Shown: piece after piece, positions 19,239-30,286 of the stretch
How positions within the stretch are numbered: position 1 is the first letter of the stretch
Layout of the letters: every line of letters starts with the position of its first letter
Translations under genes and position numbers: made by a program
Assembly: GCF_014132355.1 (NCBI RefSeq)
Contig: NZ_BLZO01000046.1
Location: 1 to 64,000, forward strand
Direction of reading: 5' to 3'
From: Okeania sp. KiyG1
Lineage (GTDB): Bacteria; Cyanobacteriota; Cyanobacteriia; Cyanobacteriales; Microcoleaceae
DNA: 64,000 nt
Notes under the pieces: generated by a model
What the model was told of the DNA's origin: nothing
The model's database searches: none
What the model saw: only the letters and a program-made list of their open reading frames with translations

Positions 19239-22200
19239 CTACTGCTTTTGTTGTTCTATTTTCAAGGCATTAATAACTTTTTCATACTCCACTTTAACCT
19301 GAGAAAAAATCTCTATTGCTTCTGCTGGAGTAGAATTTCCTGACTCATCAACTAAACGAGCCATAATTTCTAATTCTTGACAAATTTTATAAAGAGCCAT
19401 TGCCCCCAGAGTACCACTAATAGATTTGAGAGAATGAGCAGCATTTTTAAGTATAAGTGGATCGGCTTGATTAATGGCAATATTGATATTCTCTAGAAGT
19501 TCGGGAGAAGTTTCTAAATAAATATCTATGACTTCATCTAGAGCTTCTACTTCTCTCAACCCTTCTATTACTTTACTCTCAAGAATAGTCTGTTCTGTAA
19601 AAATATGATTATCGTCTTGAGCGGTTGCTGGAGATAAATTTGATTGTGGGAAAGTCAATATTTCCTTTCCTTCTGACGCAACAGACTTAGCTTTACTCAA
19701 AGCTTCTATAAGTTGCTCCATTTTTATTGGTTTACTAATATAATCATCCATTCCCGCAGCTATACATTCTTCGCGATCGCCCTGCATAGCATTAGCTGTC
19801 ATAGCAATAATTCGAGGTCTTGGTTGAGAAACTGTTTCAGAATGTTTTGTGGCATTTTCATATTCTTGTCGAATGCGACGAGCAGCTTTTAAGCCATCCA
19901 TCAAAGGCATCTGTACATCCATCAAAACCACATCATAAGGCACGCTAAACACAGCCTCTAAAACTTCTAAACCATTACTAACTACATCAGCACGATATCC
20001 CATGCGTTGTAAAATTTGCAAAGCTACTTTTTGATTAACTAAATGGTCATCTGCTAATAATATTCGCAGCGGTAATTGCTTTGCTAATAAAGGAATAGTT
20101 TGAGAATTCCATTTACTATTATTGTTTGTGATTCTAATTTCAATACCTTTACCAGAAAAAATATTTAGTAATACTTCATAAAGCTGAGATTGTTTAACAG
20201 GTTTATTAATAATAGCTGCAAATAATTGATGAGAAAGATTTATTTCTTGCCTACCGAAAGAAGTCAAAATTACTAAAGGTAAATCCTGATAATTTGGATT
20301 TTGACGAATTGTCTTTGCCAAAGTCAAACCATCAATTTTTGGCATCTGCATATCTATAATTGCTAGATCGAATTTGTGATTTTTAGCTATTAAATCTAAA
20401 GCATGAGTAGCATTTTCAGCAGTGCTAACTATCATGCCCCAGGATTCAGTTTGTTTCAACAAAATTTTTCTATTTGTACTATTATCATCAACTATTAGTA
20501 TTCTTTTATCTATTAATTTATCTTGATTGTTATCTAAATAATTAGTTTTAATTAATTTATCTTTGACAGTTTGAACGCTACATTCTGCGACTATTGTAAA
20601 ATTAAAACTTGAACCCGATCTTTCGTTGACATACTCTAATTTTTCATCTAAAAGTTTATAGCCTGCTGGGGGATTACCTGCAACTCCACCCATACTTTCA
20701 ACCCACATCTGACCACCCATCATTTCAGCTAATTTTTTACTAATAACTAATCCTAAACCTGTACCCCCATATTCCCGACTTGTAGAAGAATCAACTTGAC
20801 TAAAAGACTTAAATAAACGATTCATACGAGTGGCAGGAATACCAATACCTGTATCTCTGACTGAAAATTGTATTTCATATACGGGAAAAATATCACAACT
20901 ATTAAATTCTGAGTAATTTTTTGCTCTTAAATTATCTTTTTCTTTTGGGTTTAATACTCCGCCGTCTACAGGGTGTTGAAAATTGGTTGAAGTTTGAGTC
21001 CCCATCCACTTATTCCTTATTACTCCTTCTTCCTCCTTATTCCTTCTTTCCTCGTTCTTTTCTCTTTCTTCCTCCTTTCCTCTTCCTTCTTCCTCCTTCC
21101 CTCTTCCTTCTTCCTTCTTCCTTCTTCCTTCTTCAAGTATTTCTACCCTTCTGCTACTAACAGAAACTAATACCTCACCATGAGAGGTAAATTTCACAGC
21201 ATTACTCAAGAGATTAACTAAAATTTGACGTACCCTAGTAATATCTCCGATAATAGTAGTTGGAGTTTCTGGAGCGATGAAATAGACAAGTTCTAAATTC
21301 TTTTCACTAGCTTTTGCTGCTAACAAGTTAATAGATTCTTCTAGACAATTTTGTAAATCAAAAGGATTAGCTTCTAAATCTAGTTTTTCAGATTCTATTT
21401 TTGAGAAATCAAGTATATCATTAATGAGTGTAAGTAAGGCATCACCACTACTACGAATAGTCTCAACAAAATCTTTTTGATCTGTTTTGAGAGGAGTATC
21501 TAATAGTAAACCAGTCATGCCAATAACTGCATTCATTGGAGTTCTAATTTCATGACTCATAGTAGCTAAAAATTCACTTTTTGCTCTAGTAGCAGCGAGT
21601 GCTTCATCTCTAGCTTTTGCTAAATCATTAGCAGTTTTTTGACGTTCTAATTCTCCACCTATCCACTGAGCCATTAGTTTTAATAACTCTTTATCTACGG
21701 CTTTAAAAGGTTCATTCAGAGCTTGAGGACTCCAGAAATTTAGAGTACCATAAACTGAGCCTCCTACTACAACTGAGGTTCCCATATAAGCGTCGATTTG
21801 AAAAGCCATATTTACTGTGATACAAAAACCTGAATATTGAATAGATTCAAAACATATTGGCTCTTCTGCTATTGCTGCAAAAATAAATGTTTTTTCTAAG
21901 TCAAATTCTTCTCCTTTCAAAATAGAATTATCGGGAGTTTTAGCTGCAATAATAGTATATTTATTATCTTCAATTCTAGATAAGACTCCTATTTCCAGGC
22001 CGAACTTTTTACAGCCCATTTCTAATAATTTTTGGAGGCGGTTGTTAAAACAGGAAATTGTAGAGTTATCTTGATTTGTACCTTGACAAGGAGTAGAAGT
22101 TATTTCATACAATCTCCGAATAGCTGCTTCACTTTCTTGTAATTCTTGTTCTCTTTGTTTACGGTCAGAAATATCACGAGAAACTGCAATAATTTCTTGT

Positions 22201-23180
22201 ACTTTCCCCGTCTCAGGATCGCGAATTGTACGAGCGGTGGTTTCAAACCAAACATATTTACCTTCTTGACAAAGGAGGCGGTAGGCAATAGTGTAAGTTA
22301 CCGGATTGTTAATAATAGTGTGATAAGCTTTGGCAATTGCTTTAATATCTTCAGGTGCAAAAAACTCTTTTGGATGAGTACCAACAATTTCTAATGGAGA
22401 ATATCCCATCAGGTTGCGACAAGCGGGGGATACATAAAGGAAAACCCCATCCGGAGAGTGACGAGAAATCATATCAGTGGAGTTTTCTGCCATTAGTCTA
22501 TAGCGTTCTTCGCTATCTTGAGATTCAAATTGAGAATTTTGTAAGCCTTCTAGCATTTTATTCATAGTCTGAGCAAGGCTTGACAACTCGTCATCCCCTG
22601 GCATTGGTACGCGCATTGAAAGGTCTCCACTAGAAGCTATTTGATTGACTATTTTGTTGAATTGTGAAATACGAGAGACTAACAATTTTGCTCTGACTGC
22701 AAGCATAACGATCCCAAAAACTAGACCTACTATTATCAATGAAAGAATAAAGTAAGTCCAAAACCATAGACTGTGGTAGCGCATAATCAGGAAAGGCAAA
22801 GGGCAGAATACAGAAGCGAGTGCGTAATTATGAGGTCTCCTCAGAATGTAAGACGCACTCAAGACAGGCAGAAGAGAATTCTGGCTCCTGCCCTCTGTCC
22901 CCTGCCTTGTACCTTCGTTCATAGCATTAGATTCTAGTTTATTCTCATCAACTAACTTTTTTGATAAGGCAAATATCCTCTCCTGTTTTGCCCTTACAGA
23001 TAAATCAGGTATCTCATCATCTAATCTATTTAATGTCCTTGCTACATCTAGACAAACGTAATCTCCTGCCAAATTTTGGAAACCATAAAACAACATAATT
23101 GATGCTGTAATACACAAGACCACTATCAAACTAGCGATCGCCGTACTAATAACTATTAATGTTTTTTGACGAAGTTTCAT
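19239..23180 (-). CDS. Hybrid histidine kinase (TM-HAMP-PAS-GAF-HisKA-HATPase-REC-REC-HPt)
   Basis: Membrane sensor kinase with a built-in phosphorelay. Starting from ATG 23216 it would be 1325 residues; I prefer ATG 23180 (MKLRQKTL, just before the first membrane segment). In the longer numbering: membrane segments about 20-45 and 152-175, HAMP about 175-230, PAS about 238-355, GAF about 365-525, HisKA with MSHEIRTP (His near 555), HATPase with NLLSNAVKFT, DTGIGIP and GGTGLGLVISKK, two receivers with phospho-Asp in IIDMQMPKIDG (near 952) and LMDVQMPLMDG (near 1097), and a C-terminal HPt with AAHSLKSISG. Odd points: the periplasmic part (about 95-150) is made of repeat-like DNA, the ATPase domain contains an ~83-residue repeat insert (20895-21143), and the stop TAG belongs to the adjacent array. 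The ligand is unknown. Confidence 0.9.
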   Translation of the reverse strand: MKLRQKTLIVISTAIASLIVVLCITASIMLFYGFQNLAGDYVCLDVARTLNRLDDEIPDLSVRAKQERIFALSKKLVDENKLESNAMNEGTRQGTEGRSQNSLLPVLSASYILRRPHNYALASVFCPLPFLIMRYHSLWFWTYFILSLIIVGLVFGIVMLAVRAKLLVSRISQFNKIVNQIASSGDLSMRVPMPGDDELSSLAQTMNKMLEGLQNSQFESQDSEERYRLMAENSTDMISRHSPDGVFLYVSPACRNLMGYSPLEIVGTHPKEFFAPEDIKAIAKAYHTIINNPVTYTIAYRLLCQEGKYVWFETTARTIRDPETGKVQEIIAVSRDISDRKQREQELQESEAAIRRLYEITSTPCQGTNQDNSTISCFNNRLQKLLEMGCKKFGLEIGVLSRIEDNKYTIIAAKTPDNSILKGEEFDLEKTFIFAAIAEEPICFESIQYSGFCITVNMAFQIDAYMGTSVVVGGSVYGTLNFWSPQALNEPFKAVDKELLKLMAQWIGGELERQKTANDLAKARDEALAATRAKSEFLATMSHEIRTPMNAVIGMTGLLLDTPLKTDQKDFVETIRSSGDALLTLINDILDFSKIESEKLDLEANPFDLQNCLEESINLLAAKASEKNLELVYFIAPETPTTIIGDITRVRQILVNLLSNAVKFTSHGEVLVSVSSRRVEILEEGRRKKEEGRGKEEEGRGKEEEREKNEERRNKEEEGVIRNKWMGTQTSTNFQHPVDGGVLNPKEKDNLRAKNYSEFNSCDIFPVYEIQFSVRDTGIGIPATRMNRLFKSFSQVDSSTSREYGGTGLGLVISKKLAEMMGGQMWVESMGGVAGNPPAGYKLLDEKLEYVNERSGSSFNFTIVAECSVQTVKDKLIKTNYLDNNQDKLIDKRILIVDDNSTNRKILLKQTESWGMIVSTAENATHALDLIAKNHKFDLAIIDMQMPKIDGLTLAKTIRQNPNYQDLPLVILTSFGRQEINLSHQLFAAIINKPVKQSQLYEVLLNIFSGKGIEIRITNNNSKWNSQTIPLLAKQLPLRILLADDHLVNQKVALQILQRMGYRADVVSNGLEVLEAVFSVPYDVVLMDVQMPLMDGLKAARRIRQEYENATKHSETVSQPRPRIIAMTANAMQGDREECIAAGMDDYISKPIKMEQLIEALSKAKSVASEGKEILTFPQSNLSPATAQDDNHIFTEQTILESKVIEGLREVEALDEVIDIYLETSPELLENINIAINQADPLILKNAAHSLKSISGTLGAMALYKICQELEIMARLVDESGNSTPAEAIEIFSQVKVEYEKVINALKIEQQKQ
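20895..21143 (-). repeat. In-frame repeat insert inside the kinase ATPase domain
   Basis: A run of GAAGAAGG-type units encodes a Glu/Lys/Arg-rich stretch (EEGRRKKEEGRGKEEEGRGK and on), followed by WMGTQTSTN, QHPVDGGVLNPKEKDN and LRAK. It separates SVSSRRVEIL from YEIQFSVRDTGIGIP, which are normally only about 10-15 residues apart. A near-identical run and tail occur in frame at 29367-29560 in a different gene, so the insert is a mobile or spreading sequence rather than ancestral protein. Confidence 0.85.
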
Positions 23181-23216
23181 CGGGTCTTTCACTATTGCTC
23201 CTATGCAGCAAACCAC

Positions 23217-23738
23217 TACAAACTCATGACTCTGGTTGGAGTATCAGAATTACAAATTAGTGATTTGCTTTTCCCTAATGGTTACTACTGGCGTGACACA
23301 CCTAAAACCGTGTAATAAATTTTTGTTTCTAGTGGTCTGTCAGCTTTGAATTGATGGGTTGAGACGAGCAGGGAGAGCATAAAAGACAGAGGTTACAGAG
23401 GAAGATTAACCCATCAAAACTAACTTGACAGACCACTAGGTGTCTTTATCTCCCCATCTCCCCATCTCCCCATCTCCTCATCTCCCCATCTCCCCATCTC
23501 CCCATCTCCCCATCTAATCCACCATTTTAGCTGTATCACGCCACTACCCTAGACATGATTGTGTCTAAAAGTGTTCTTGAAATTTTATTTCCTAGAAATA
23601 GTTTCCTAATTACAGCGTAGCAATTTCAAATAACAGAAGGTATGAATATCTCCAAAAAATTATCAGGGTTTTCTCAGGATCTGTAGCTAAGTTAATGACA
23701 ATTGTAGTTTAAATATTTTTTACGCATAGTTATTTAAA
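23217..23738. mobile_element. Nested miniature elements and CATCTCCC minisatellite
   Basis: Outer ends TACTGGCGTGACACACCTAA (about 23286) and TAGCTGTATCACGCCACTA (ending about 23546) are inverted. Inside, 23331-23438 has its own inverted ends AGTGGTCTGTCA and TGACAGACCACT. A 9-bp minisatellite (CATCTCCCC) fills 23448-23518. The rest, to 23738, shows no feature. Confidence 0.65.
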
Positions 23739-25393
23739 ATGAATTTTATCGTTAAATGGCCTAAAAATCTCAGATTACAGCGGTGGAAACTCGATCCATC
23801 TTCTTTGCAAACACGCCTAACATTGGGTATTGCATTATTTTCAGTATTAGGACTGGGGAGTGTAGCTTTGTGGACAAGTTGGAAGATGCAGCAATTGTTG
23901 ATAGTTACTCATAAGCATAATATTGAGCAGATAGCTGAACGTTTTCCCAGAGATGTTGAAATGTACAGTGAAACGTGGTACGTCAAGAAAAGTTTACAGA
24001 AAGCTATTGATAATTTAACATTGGCCAATGTATTTATTTGGGTCAAAAATCAGCAAGGTACTGTGATAGTTCAATCACAAAATTTCCAGAGTGACAGTGA
24101 CCACTTTGTTTTAAAATCTTTAGCTGAAATGCCCTCAAAGCCTTTAGTTTATCCAATAAATGGACGCTATTTTGTGTTATGTGGTGGTCCTTTAACAATT
24201 AATGAGATGAATGTTGGGAAACTCTATATTGCTCTAGACATTTCCCGCGATCAAAAGATGTTAGTGACTATGGTTATGAGTTTAAGTGTAGCGAGTATTT
24301 TGGCAATAATTGGAGTAACACTTGCTATAACTGTCTATATTCAACGTTCTCTCATGCCTCTGCGTCATATTAGTCAACTTGCTGATAATGTTAATGCTGA
24401 TATTCTGGATCGAGCAACGGTTTATTTAGAACGTGCTCCTAGTGAAGTTAAGGAGTTGGCAAGGACTTTGGATACTATGTTGGGACGGTTGTCTGATTCT
24501 TGGGAACAGCAAAGACAGTTTGTTAGTAATGTTTCTCATGAGTTAAGAACTCCTTTGACTATTGTTTCTGGTTATCTTCAGAGTCTTTTGAGAAGGGGTA
24601 ATAATTTAACGGAGATTCAGAAAGAAGCTATTTCGACAGCTTCTGGGGAAGCACAACGTACTATTGAGTTATTGAAAGATTTGCTGGAGTTAGCTAGAGC
24701 AGATAGTGGACAAATTCATTTTCATTTAGAAGCGGTTGTACTGAATGATTTGGTAGCAGAAGTGGTAGAAATGGCTAAACAATTTAGCGATCGAGAAATT
24801 ATTTTGAGGTTTGGTGATGGAAATAATATTGTTAATTTAGAGCAAATATTTAGTGGTAGTAAAAATTCAATTATTACAGAAAAAATAATCTAGACTCTAC
24901 ACATATTGACAATTCTAAAAAATTAAATTTAGAACATAATGTTGAGGGTGATTATATGGCTAGTAAATTAAGTTTAAAATCAAAAAATATTGTCGGAAAA
25001 TCACAATATCAGATTGATAAAACTATAAAATTCTCGTTAATTGAAGTTATGGTAGACCGCAATCGCTTGAAACAGGTTTTACTAAATTTAATTGATAATG
25101 CTGTTAAATATTCTGGTGAAGATTCACCGATAATTTTAAATTTGTGTCAACAAAGTGGTGAAGCAATTATTCAGGTATGTGACAAAGGTCAGGGTATTTC
25201 TTTATCACAACAAGCTAAGATTTTTGAACGTTTTTATCGAGCGGATGAAGCTAGAAATCGTGCTGGTGGTGGGGCTGGTTTAGGTTTATCTATTGTTAAA
25301 ACTTTGGTAGAAGGAATGGGAGGAACTATTCAAGTTTATTCAAAGTTAGATAAAGGCAGTATATTTACTGTGAAATTTGCAGTTAAAAAATAG
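23739..25393 (+). pseudogene. Membrane histidine kinase (HAMP-HisKA-HATPase) with one frameshift in an A run
   Basis: An OmpR-partner type sensor kinase. The first frame (23739-24893) has two membrane segments (about residues 28-50 and 187-210), HAMP, and HisKA with VSHELRTPLT (His267). The second frame (24956-25393) has the ATPase N box LLNLIDNAVKYS, CDKGQGI and GGAGLGLSIVK. A run of six A at 24880-24885 (after ACAG) separates the frames; one more A would join them in frame through LDSTHIDNSKKLNLEHN. It is thus one nucleotide from intact: a recent mutation, a phase-variable or slippage site, or a base-calling error. No response regulator is adjacent. Confidence 0.85.
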
Positions 25394-25468
25394 TTTTTGT
25401 GGTTTGTAATTATAGCGGTTTTTGCATATATGGAGTAATACAAAATTGATAAATATTTGCTACAAATA

Positions 25469-25680
25469 ATACCAATTCCCAAAAGCAATGCTATACTTCA
25501 GTTATACTTCAACAGTCAAATATTTACCAAGATTCAAAGTCTTTTTTTGACAATTATTAGTCGGTTAGTATAGATTTTTCCTACTTTTAACCCCTCCCCC
25601 CACCTCCCACACTTCCCACACTTCCCACACTTCCCCACCCACCCCATCATACATAGCATTCTTGCGTGAGAAATGGTATA
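25469..25680. mobile_element. Family C miniature element
   Basis: ATACCAATTCCCAAAAGCAA (25469) to CTTGCGTGAGAAATGGTAT(A) (25680). The interior (CAGTTATACTTCAACAGTC, TTTGACAATTATTAGTCGG) matches 15725-15815 and, inverted, 53280-53370. It is followed three bases later by a family A element. Confidence 0.8.
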
Positions 25681-25683
25681 ACT

Positions 25684-25929
25684 AGGGTTTGCTGATTAAA
25701 TCTAAAAGCATTGAGATATAAAGCCTTAGCGCATTTTTTAGTTTAAAAAAGTCCAAGCTTAATGGTCGTAATGGTTCAAAAAATTAGCATTTTAGGCGGC
25801 TTTGTTGCGCAGAATAATCCCTTGATTATTCTTCCTCCTACCTCCTCTATAATTCCCATTTCTCCTGTCTCCTGTCTCCAGTATAGCTGTCTCCTACCCT
25901 TACCCATAAGACTTTTGAGCGCAAACCCT
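25684..25929. mobile_element. Family A miniature element
   Basis: AGGGTTTGCTGATTAAATCT (25684) to GCAAACCCT (25929). Nearly identical through much of its length to 10438-10712 (GAGATATAAAGC, GTCCAAGCTTAATGGTC). Confidence 0.8.
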
Positions 25930-26743
25930 AACTAGGTTATTTCTTGGGAGTAAACCCACCCCTAACCCCTCCCAACCCACCCCTAACCCCTCCCAACCCA
26001 CCCCTAACCCCTCCCAACCCACCCCTAACCCCTCCCAGGAGGGAGGGGAAGTCAGGAGTCAGGAGTCAGAATGAATAGTTTTGATACCATTTATTAGGCA
26101 ATAATTTATCTTTTTAGTTCCAGGAACATCTCCTGCACTTGTCTTTTAACTTCCCTGATTAAATGTTACAAGCTGTTTAATTCAGATATTTATCTCTCCT
26201 GAGTTTATGATTTTTAACTTCCATTTATAGAACCCCTGAATATAACCCCTGAATGGTATCTTTGTTAATACTGGTTTTTTTTGCCAAGAAGTTAGGATAT
26301 TTATATTTAATTACATAATTGATATTATTCTCCAACAATCAAAAATCAAATCAATTATTGTACTCTTATTCATCAATTATTTCCCCCTACTCTGTAGGGA
26401 CGTTGCATGCAACGTCCCTACTCCCTACTCCCTACTCCCTACTCCCTTAATAATTTCAGCGATCGCTCCTTATGAATTTTTTTAACTTTATGCTCGCCAC
26501 TAGAATTTTTATTATTAAACTTATCGGAAAATAATCAGAATAACTACTTCAGCAATTTCTCTAATTTATGGGAAATAATTATAAATTATAATTAACTTAT
26601 CCTTAGCTGTAAAATTGTATAAATGGATATGGCTAAAAGTGACCGATATTAATCAAGGATTTGATAAAAATTTCATTCTTATTAAGTTTTGTTTAGGTCA
26701 ACTGGAAAATTTCAACTTCCTATATAAATCTGGTGGTTAGGCT
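25930..26743. other. Intergenic: short C-rich tandem repeat and a GTAG palindrome
   Basis: CCCACCCCTAACCCCTCCCA repeats about four times at 25955-26040. GTAGGGACGTTGCATGCAAC followed by GTCCCTAC at 26394-26422 is a perfect GTAG-type palindrome. The remaining AT-rich sequence up to the PAS gene shows nothing else I can support. Confidence 0.5.
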
Positions 26744-29700
26744 ATGAATGATCCTCATCAATATAGTGCAAGTAGTCAGGAAATATGCCAAAATGTTATC
26801 AAGTCTATGGAAAGTGTGTTGTGGTCAGTTGAAGCATTAACAAAAAATCTTCTTTACCTTAGTGATAGTGCTGAAATAATCTACGGAAAACCAGTATCTG
26901 ATTTATTAAGAAACCCTCTCTCCTGGCTAGAAGTTATTTATCCTGAAGATCGGCCCAAAGTAGAAGATTCTATAGCTATTATTAGCTCAAATAAATTCTT
27001 AAAACTACAATATAGAATCGTTCGTTACTCTTCTAGTTCTGAACAAGAAATTAGATGGTTAGATGTTCGAGCTAAACTTATTTGTAATGCTAGGGGAGAA
27101 CCGATTAGGATTGATGGTATTTCAACAGATATAACTAATGATAAAATATCAATTTTTCAAGAAACTGTAGAAGATGATAGTACAAAAAAATCTCCTATTT
27201 TACTTTTGAATCATAGCCCGAACGAAAACTATAATTCTCAACTCCCATATCTCACTATAGACCGGGAAAAACACATATTTGAACATCATTTTATTGAATT
27301 AGATAATTTATATAGAGTCGATAAAAATAGGAAAAATCATGGTTTTTACCAACTAATTATTTCAATAAAATGTCAACTATTTCCTTAATAAAAATCTGGA
27401 GTAATCAAGATAGGTCTCAATCTTTGACCAAAGTAAAACGAAATATAGGCCGGGATTTAGAGGAATATAAAGCGGTACTAAATATTTTAAAAATAGGATT
27501 TTTTATTACAGATAATATAGGTGATTTTATTGAAATTAATCCCAAAGCAAAGCAGGTTTTTGGTTGGCAACGGCAGGAAATTCAGTCAATCAAAGCTGCT
27601 AAGTTAGAGTTGAAAATCATCAGATATGATGGCACAGAAATGCCAAAAGAAGAATATGCTTGGATTGTAGCTTGTAGAGAAAAAAGGACTGTTGAAAATT
27701 TACAAATGGGAGTGGTTCAAGAAAGTAAAGAAGTGATTTGGCTTAGTGTGAAGTCTACTTTTATCTCAAGTTTAAATGACATAATTATTACAACTTATTC
27801 TGATATAACAGAATGCAAAAAAGTCGAAGAAAAATTAAAAAATTCAAAGCTTAAGTACCGTGCATTTATACAAGATGCGGGTGAGGCAATTTTAATTGCT
27901 GATTTACAGGGAAAGATTATAGAAGCTAACTATAAAGCTACAGAAATATTGGGTTATCACAGAGAAGAACTTGTGCAAATGCACGCCAAACAAATCCATC
28001 CACCAGAAATACAGCAAAAAGTAATAGCGACAATACTGGAAACAGCAAAAAATGGCAAAAATGTTATACCAAATATTCTAGCTTTGAGGAAAGATGGCAA
28101 TTGGATTTGGGTAAATATTATTTATAAAATTATTCAGTTAGAGAATAATGAAAAATTTTATCAAGTAATTTTTCAAGATATCACTTCCTATGTTTTAGCT
28201 GAAGCAGTAATAAAAGAAAGTGAAGAAAAATTTCGTGCAACCTTTGAACAGACTGTAATGGGAATATTTTTTGCTACTTTATCAGGAAAAATATTCCGAT
28301 TTAACCAAGCATTTAGGAATATTTTGGGATATAGTAACGCCGATTTATCAAAGTTAAATTTGATGGATATTATTTATGCAGAAGAACTGCCAGATTATGA
28401 AATTAATTTACGCTCCCTTCTGTCAGAAAAAATACAAAATTATTCAACTGATAACCGTTTAATTCACAAAAAGGTAAAATTATTTGGTCATATTTGAATA
28501 TATCTTTAATTAAAACTTCCCAAGAACCAAAATATTTAATTGGCTTGATTAAAGATATTACCCAGCGTAAACAAATGGAATTGGATTTAAAAAAAAGTGA
28601 AGAACGTTGGGAATTAGCCTTGCGTGGTAATAATGATGGTATTTGGGATTGGAATATTAAAACTAATGAATGTTTTTATTCAACGCGTTGCCAAGAAATT
28701 TTAGGTTATACAGAAACGGAAATTTTTAATCATGTAGATGATTGGAAAAATCGTATTCATTCTGATGATATTAATTTAGTAATACAGTCTATTCAAGAAC
28801 ATCTTAATCGGAAAACACCGTACTTTACTACTGAATATCGTATCCGATGTAAAGATAATACATATAAATGGATTTTGGATAGAGGTCAAGCACTCTGGGA
28901 TAAAGAAGAAAACCCATTGCGAATGGTAGGTTCCTACACCGATATTACAGAACGTAAACAAGTAGAAGACTATCTACAAAGACAGACTCAACAAGAACAA
29001 TTAATTCGTAAAATAACAGAACGTATTCGCCAGTCTTTAAACTTATCAGAAATTTTGCAAAAGGCCGTAGATGAAGTGCGAAATATTTTACAGGTAGAGC
29101 GAGTAATTATTCAACGTAAAATGTTAGATAAATCTATTCTTGTTTTAGCAGAATCTTTAGCACCAGGAAAACCCTCAATGTTAGATTGGGAATTTAATGA
29201 TTATATAATTACAACTCAACAGTTTATACAAGAAAAAAATCAGATAAAATTATAGCAGTTACAGATATTTATCAATCCACAGTGAAACTATCTTCTACTA
29301 ATTTATTAGATTTTTTCCAAATTAAAGCTTGCTTAATTATGCCAATCTTTATCCAAGAATCTACAACTATTGAAGAAGGAAGAAGGAAGAAGCAAGAAGG
29401 AAGAAGGAAGAAGGAAGAAGGAAGAAGGAAGAAGGAAGAAGGAAGAAGGAAGAAGGAAGAAGGAAGAAGCAAAAACTGGATGGGGCAAACCCCAACTAAT
29501 TGTCAACATCCTGTAGACGGTGGGGTATTAAACCCAAAAGAAAAAGATAATATTCAAGCAAAAAGTTTAGTTGTTGGAGCTAATTCTACTAACGATGATA
29601 CATTTTGGGGGATATTATTTGCTCATAATTGTAGCAAGAAACGCCAGTGGAAAAAATGGGAAATAAATTTATTAGACCAGTTAAGAATTCAACTAGAAAT

Positions 29701-30286
29701 TGCTATTCAACAATCACAACTTTATCAACAACTGCAAAATGCTAATCAAGAATTATATCAACTTGCTACATTAGATGGATTAACCCAAATAGCTAATCGA
29801 CGTTGTTTTGATGAATATTTAGAGAAAGAATGGTTACATATGGGGCGAGAGAAAAAACCATTATCTTTAATCATGTGCGATATAGACTTTTTTAAAAAAT
29901 ATAATGATACCTATGGACATCAAAAAGGTGATGAGTGTCTTCAGCAAGTAGCAAAAGCTATCTCGAAAGTAGTCAAACGTCCTACAGATTTAGTCGCTCG
30001 TTATGGAGGAGAAGAATTTGCTATTATCTTACCTAATACTCATTTAGAAGGAGCAATTCATATTGCCAATATAGTTCAGCAAAAAGTATATAAATTACAG
30101 ATTTCTCATCGAAATTCACCAATATATAAACAAGTTACCCTAAGTTTAGGAGTATCTAGTATTATCCCATTCCCTGAAGCTACTTATAAAAGTTTAGTTG
30201 CAGGAGCAGATCAAGCACTTTATCAAGCAAAAAAAGAAGGTAGAAATCAGGTGATTCCCTATATAGGTGATATAATTATTGACTAG
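26744..30286 (+). pseudogene. Multi-PAS/GAF diguanylate cyclase broken into four frames
   Basis: Would synthesise cyclic di-GMP from GTP. Pieces: 26744-27388 (PAS), 27370-28497 (PAS repeats ending in DITECKKVEEKL and DITSYVLAEA), 28494-29255 (PAS with DITQRKQME and DITERKQVEDYL, start of GAF) and 29282-30286 (rest of GAF, then GGDEF). The GGDEF domain is complete: DGLTQIANRR, CDIDFFKKYNDTYGHQ, active site GGEEF, and an inhibitory RxxD (RPTD) five residues before it. Breaks at 28468-28472 (A5) and 29233-29239 (A7) are one or two bases from in frame; the first break near 27330-27390 is less clear. The GAF part contains the in-frame repeat insert. Probably inactive as a whole, though the last frame could make a GGDEF protein. 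Confidence 0.85.
29367..29560 (+). repeat. In-frame repeat insert inside GAF domain
   Basis: GAAGGAAGAAG-type units encode EEGRRKK repeats from about 29370 to 29468, followed by NWMGQTPTN, QHPVDGGVLNPKEKDN and IQAK. The surrounding GAF sequence (LIMPIFIQES before, DDTFWGILFAHNC after) is interrupted without a frame change. It matches the insert at 20895-21143 in a different gene and domain. Confidence 0.85.
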
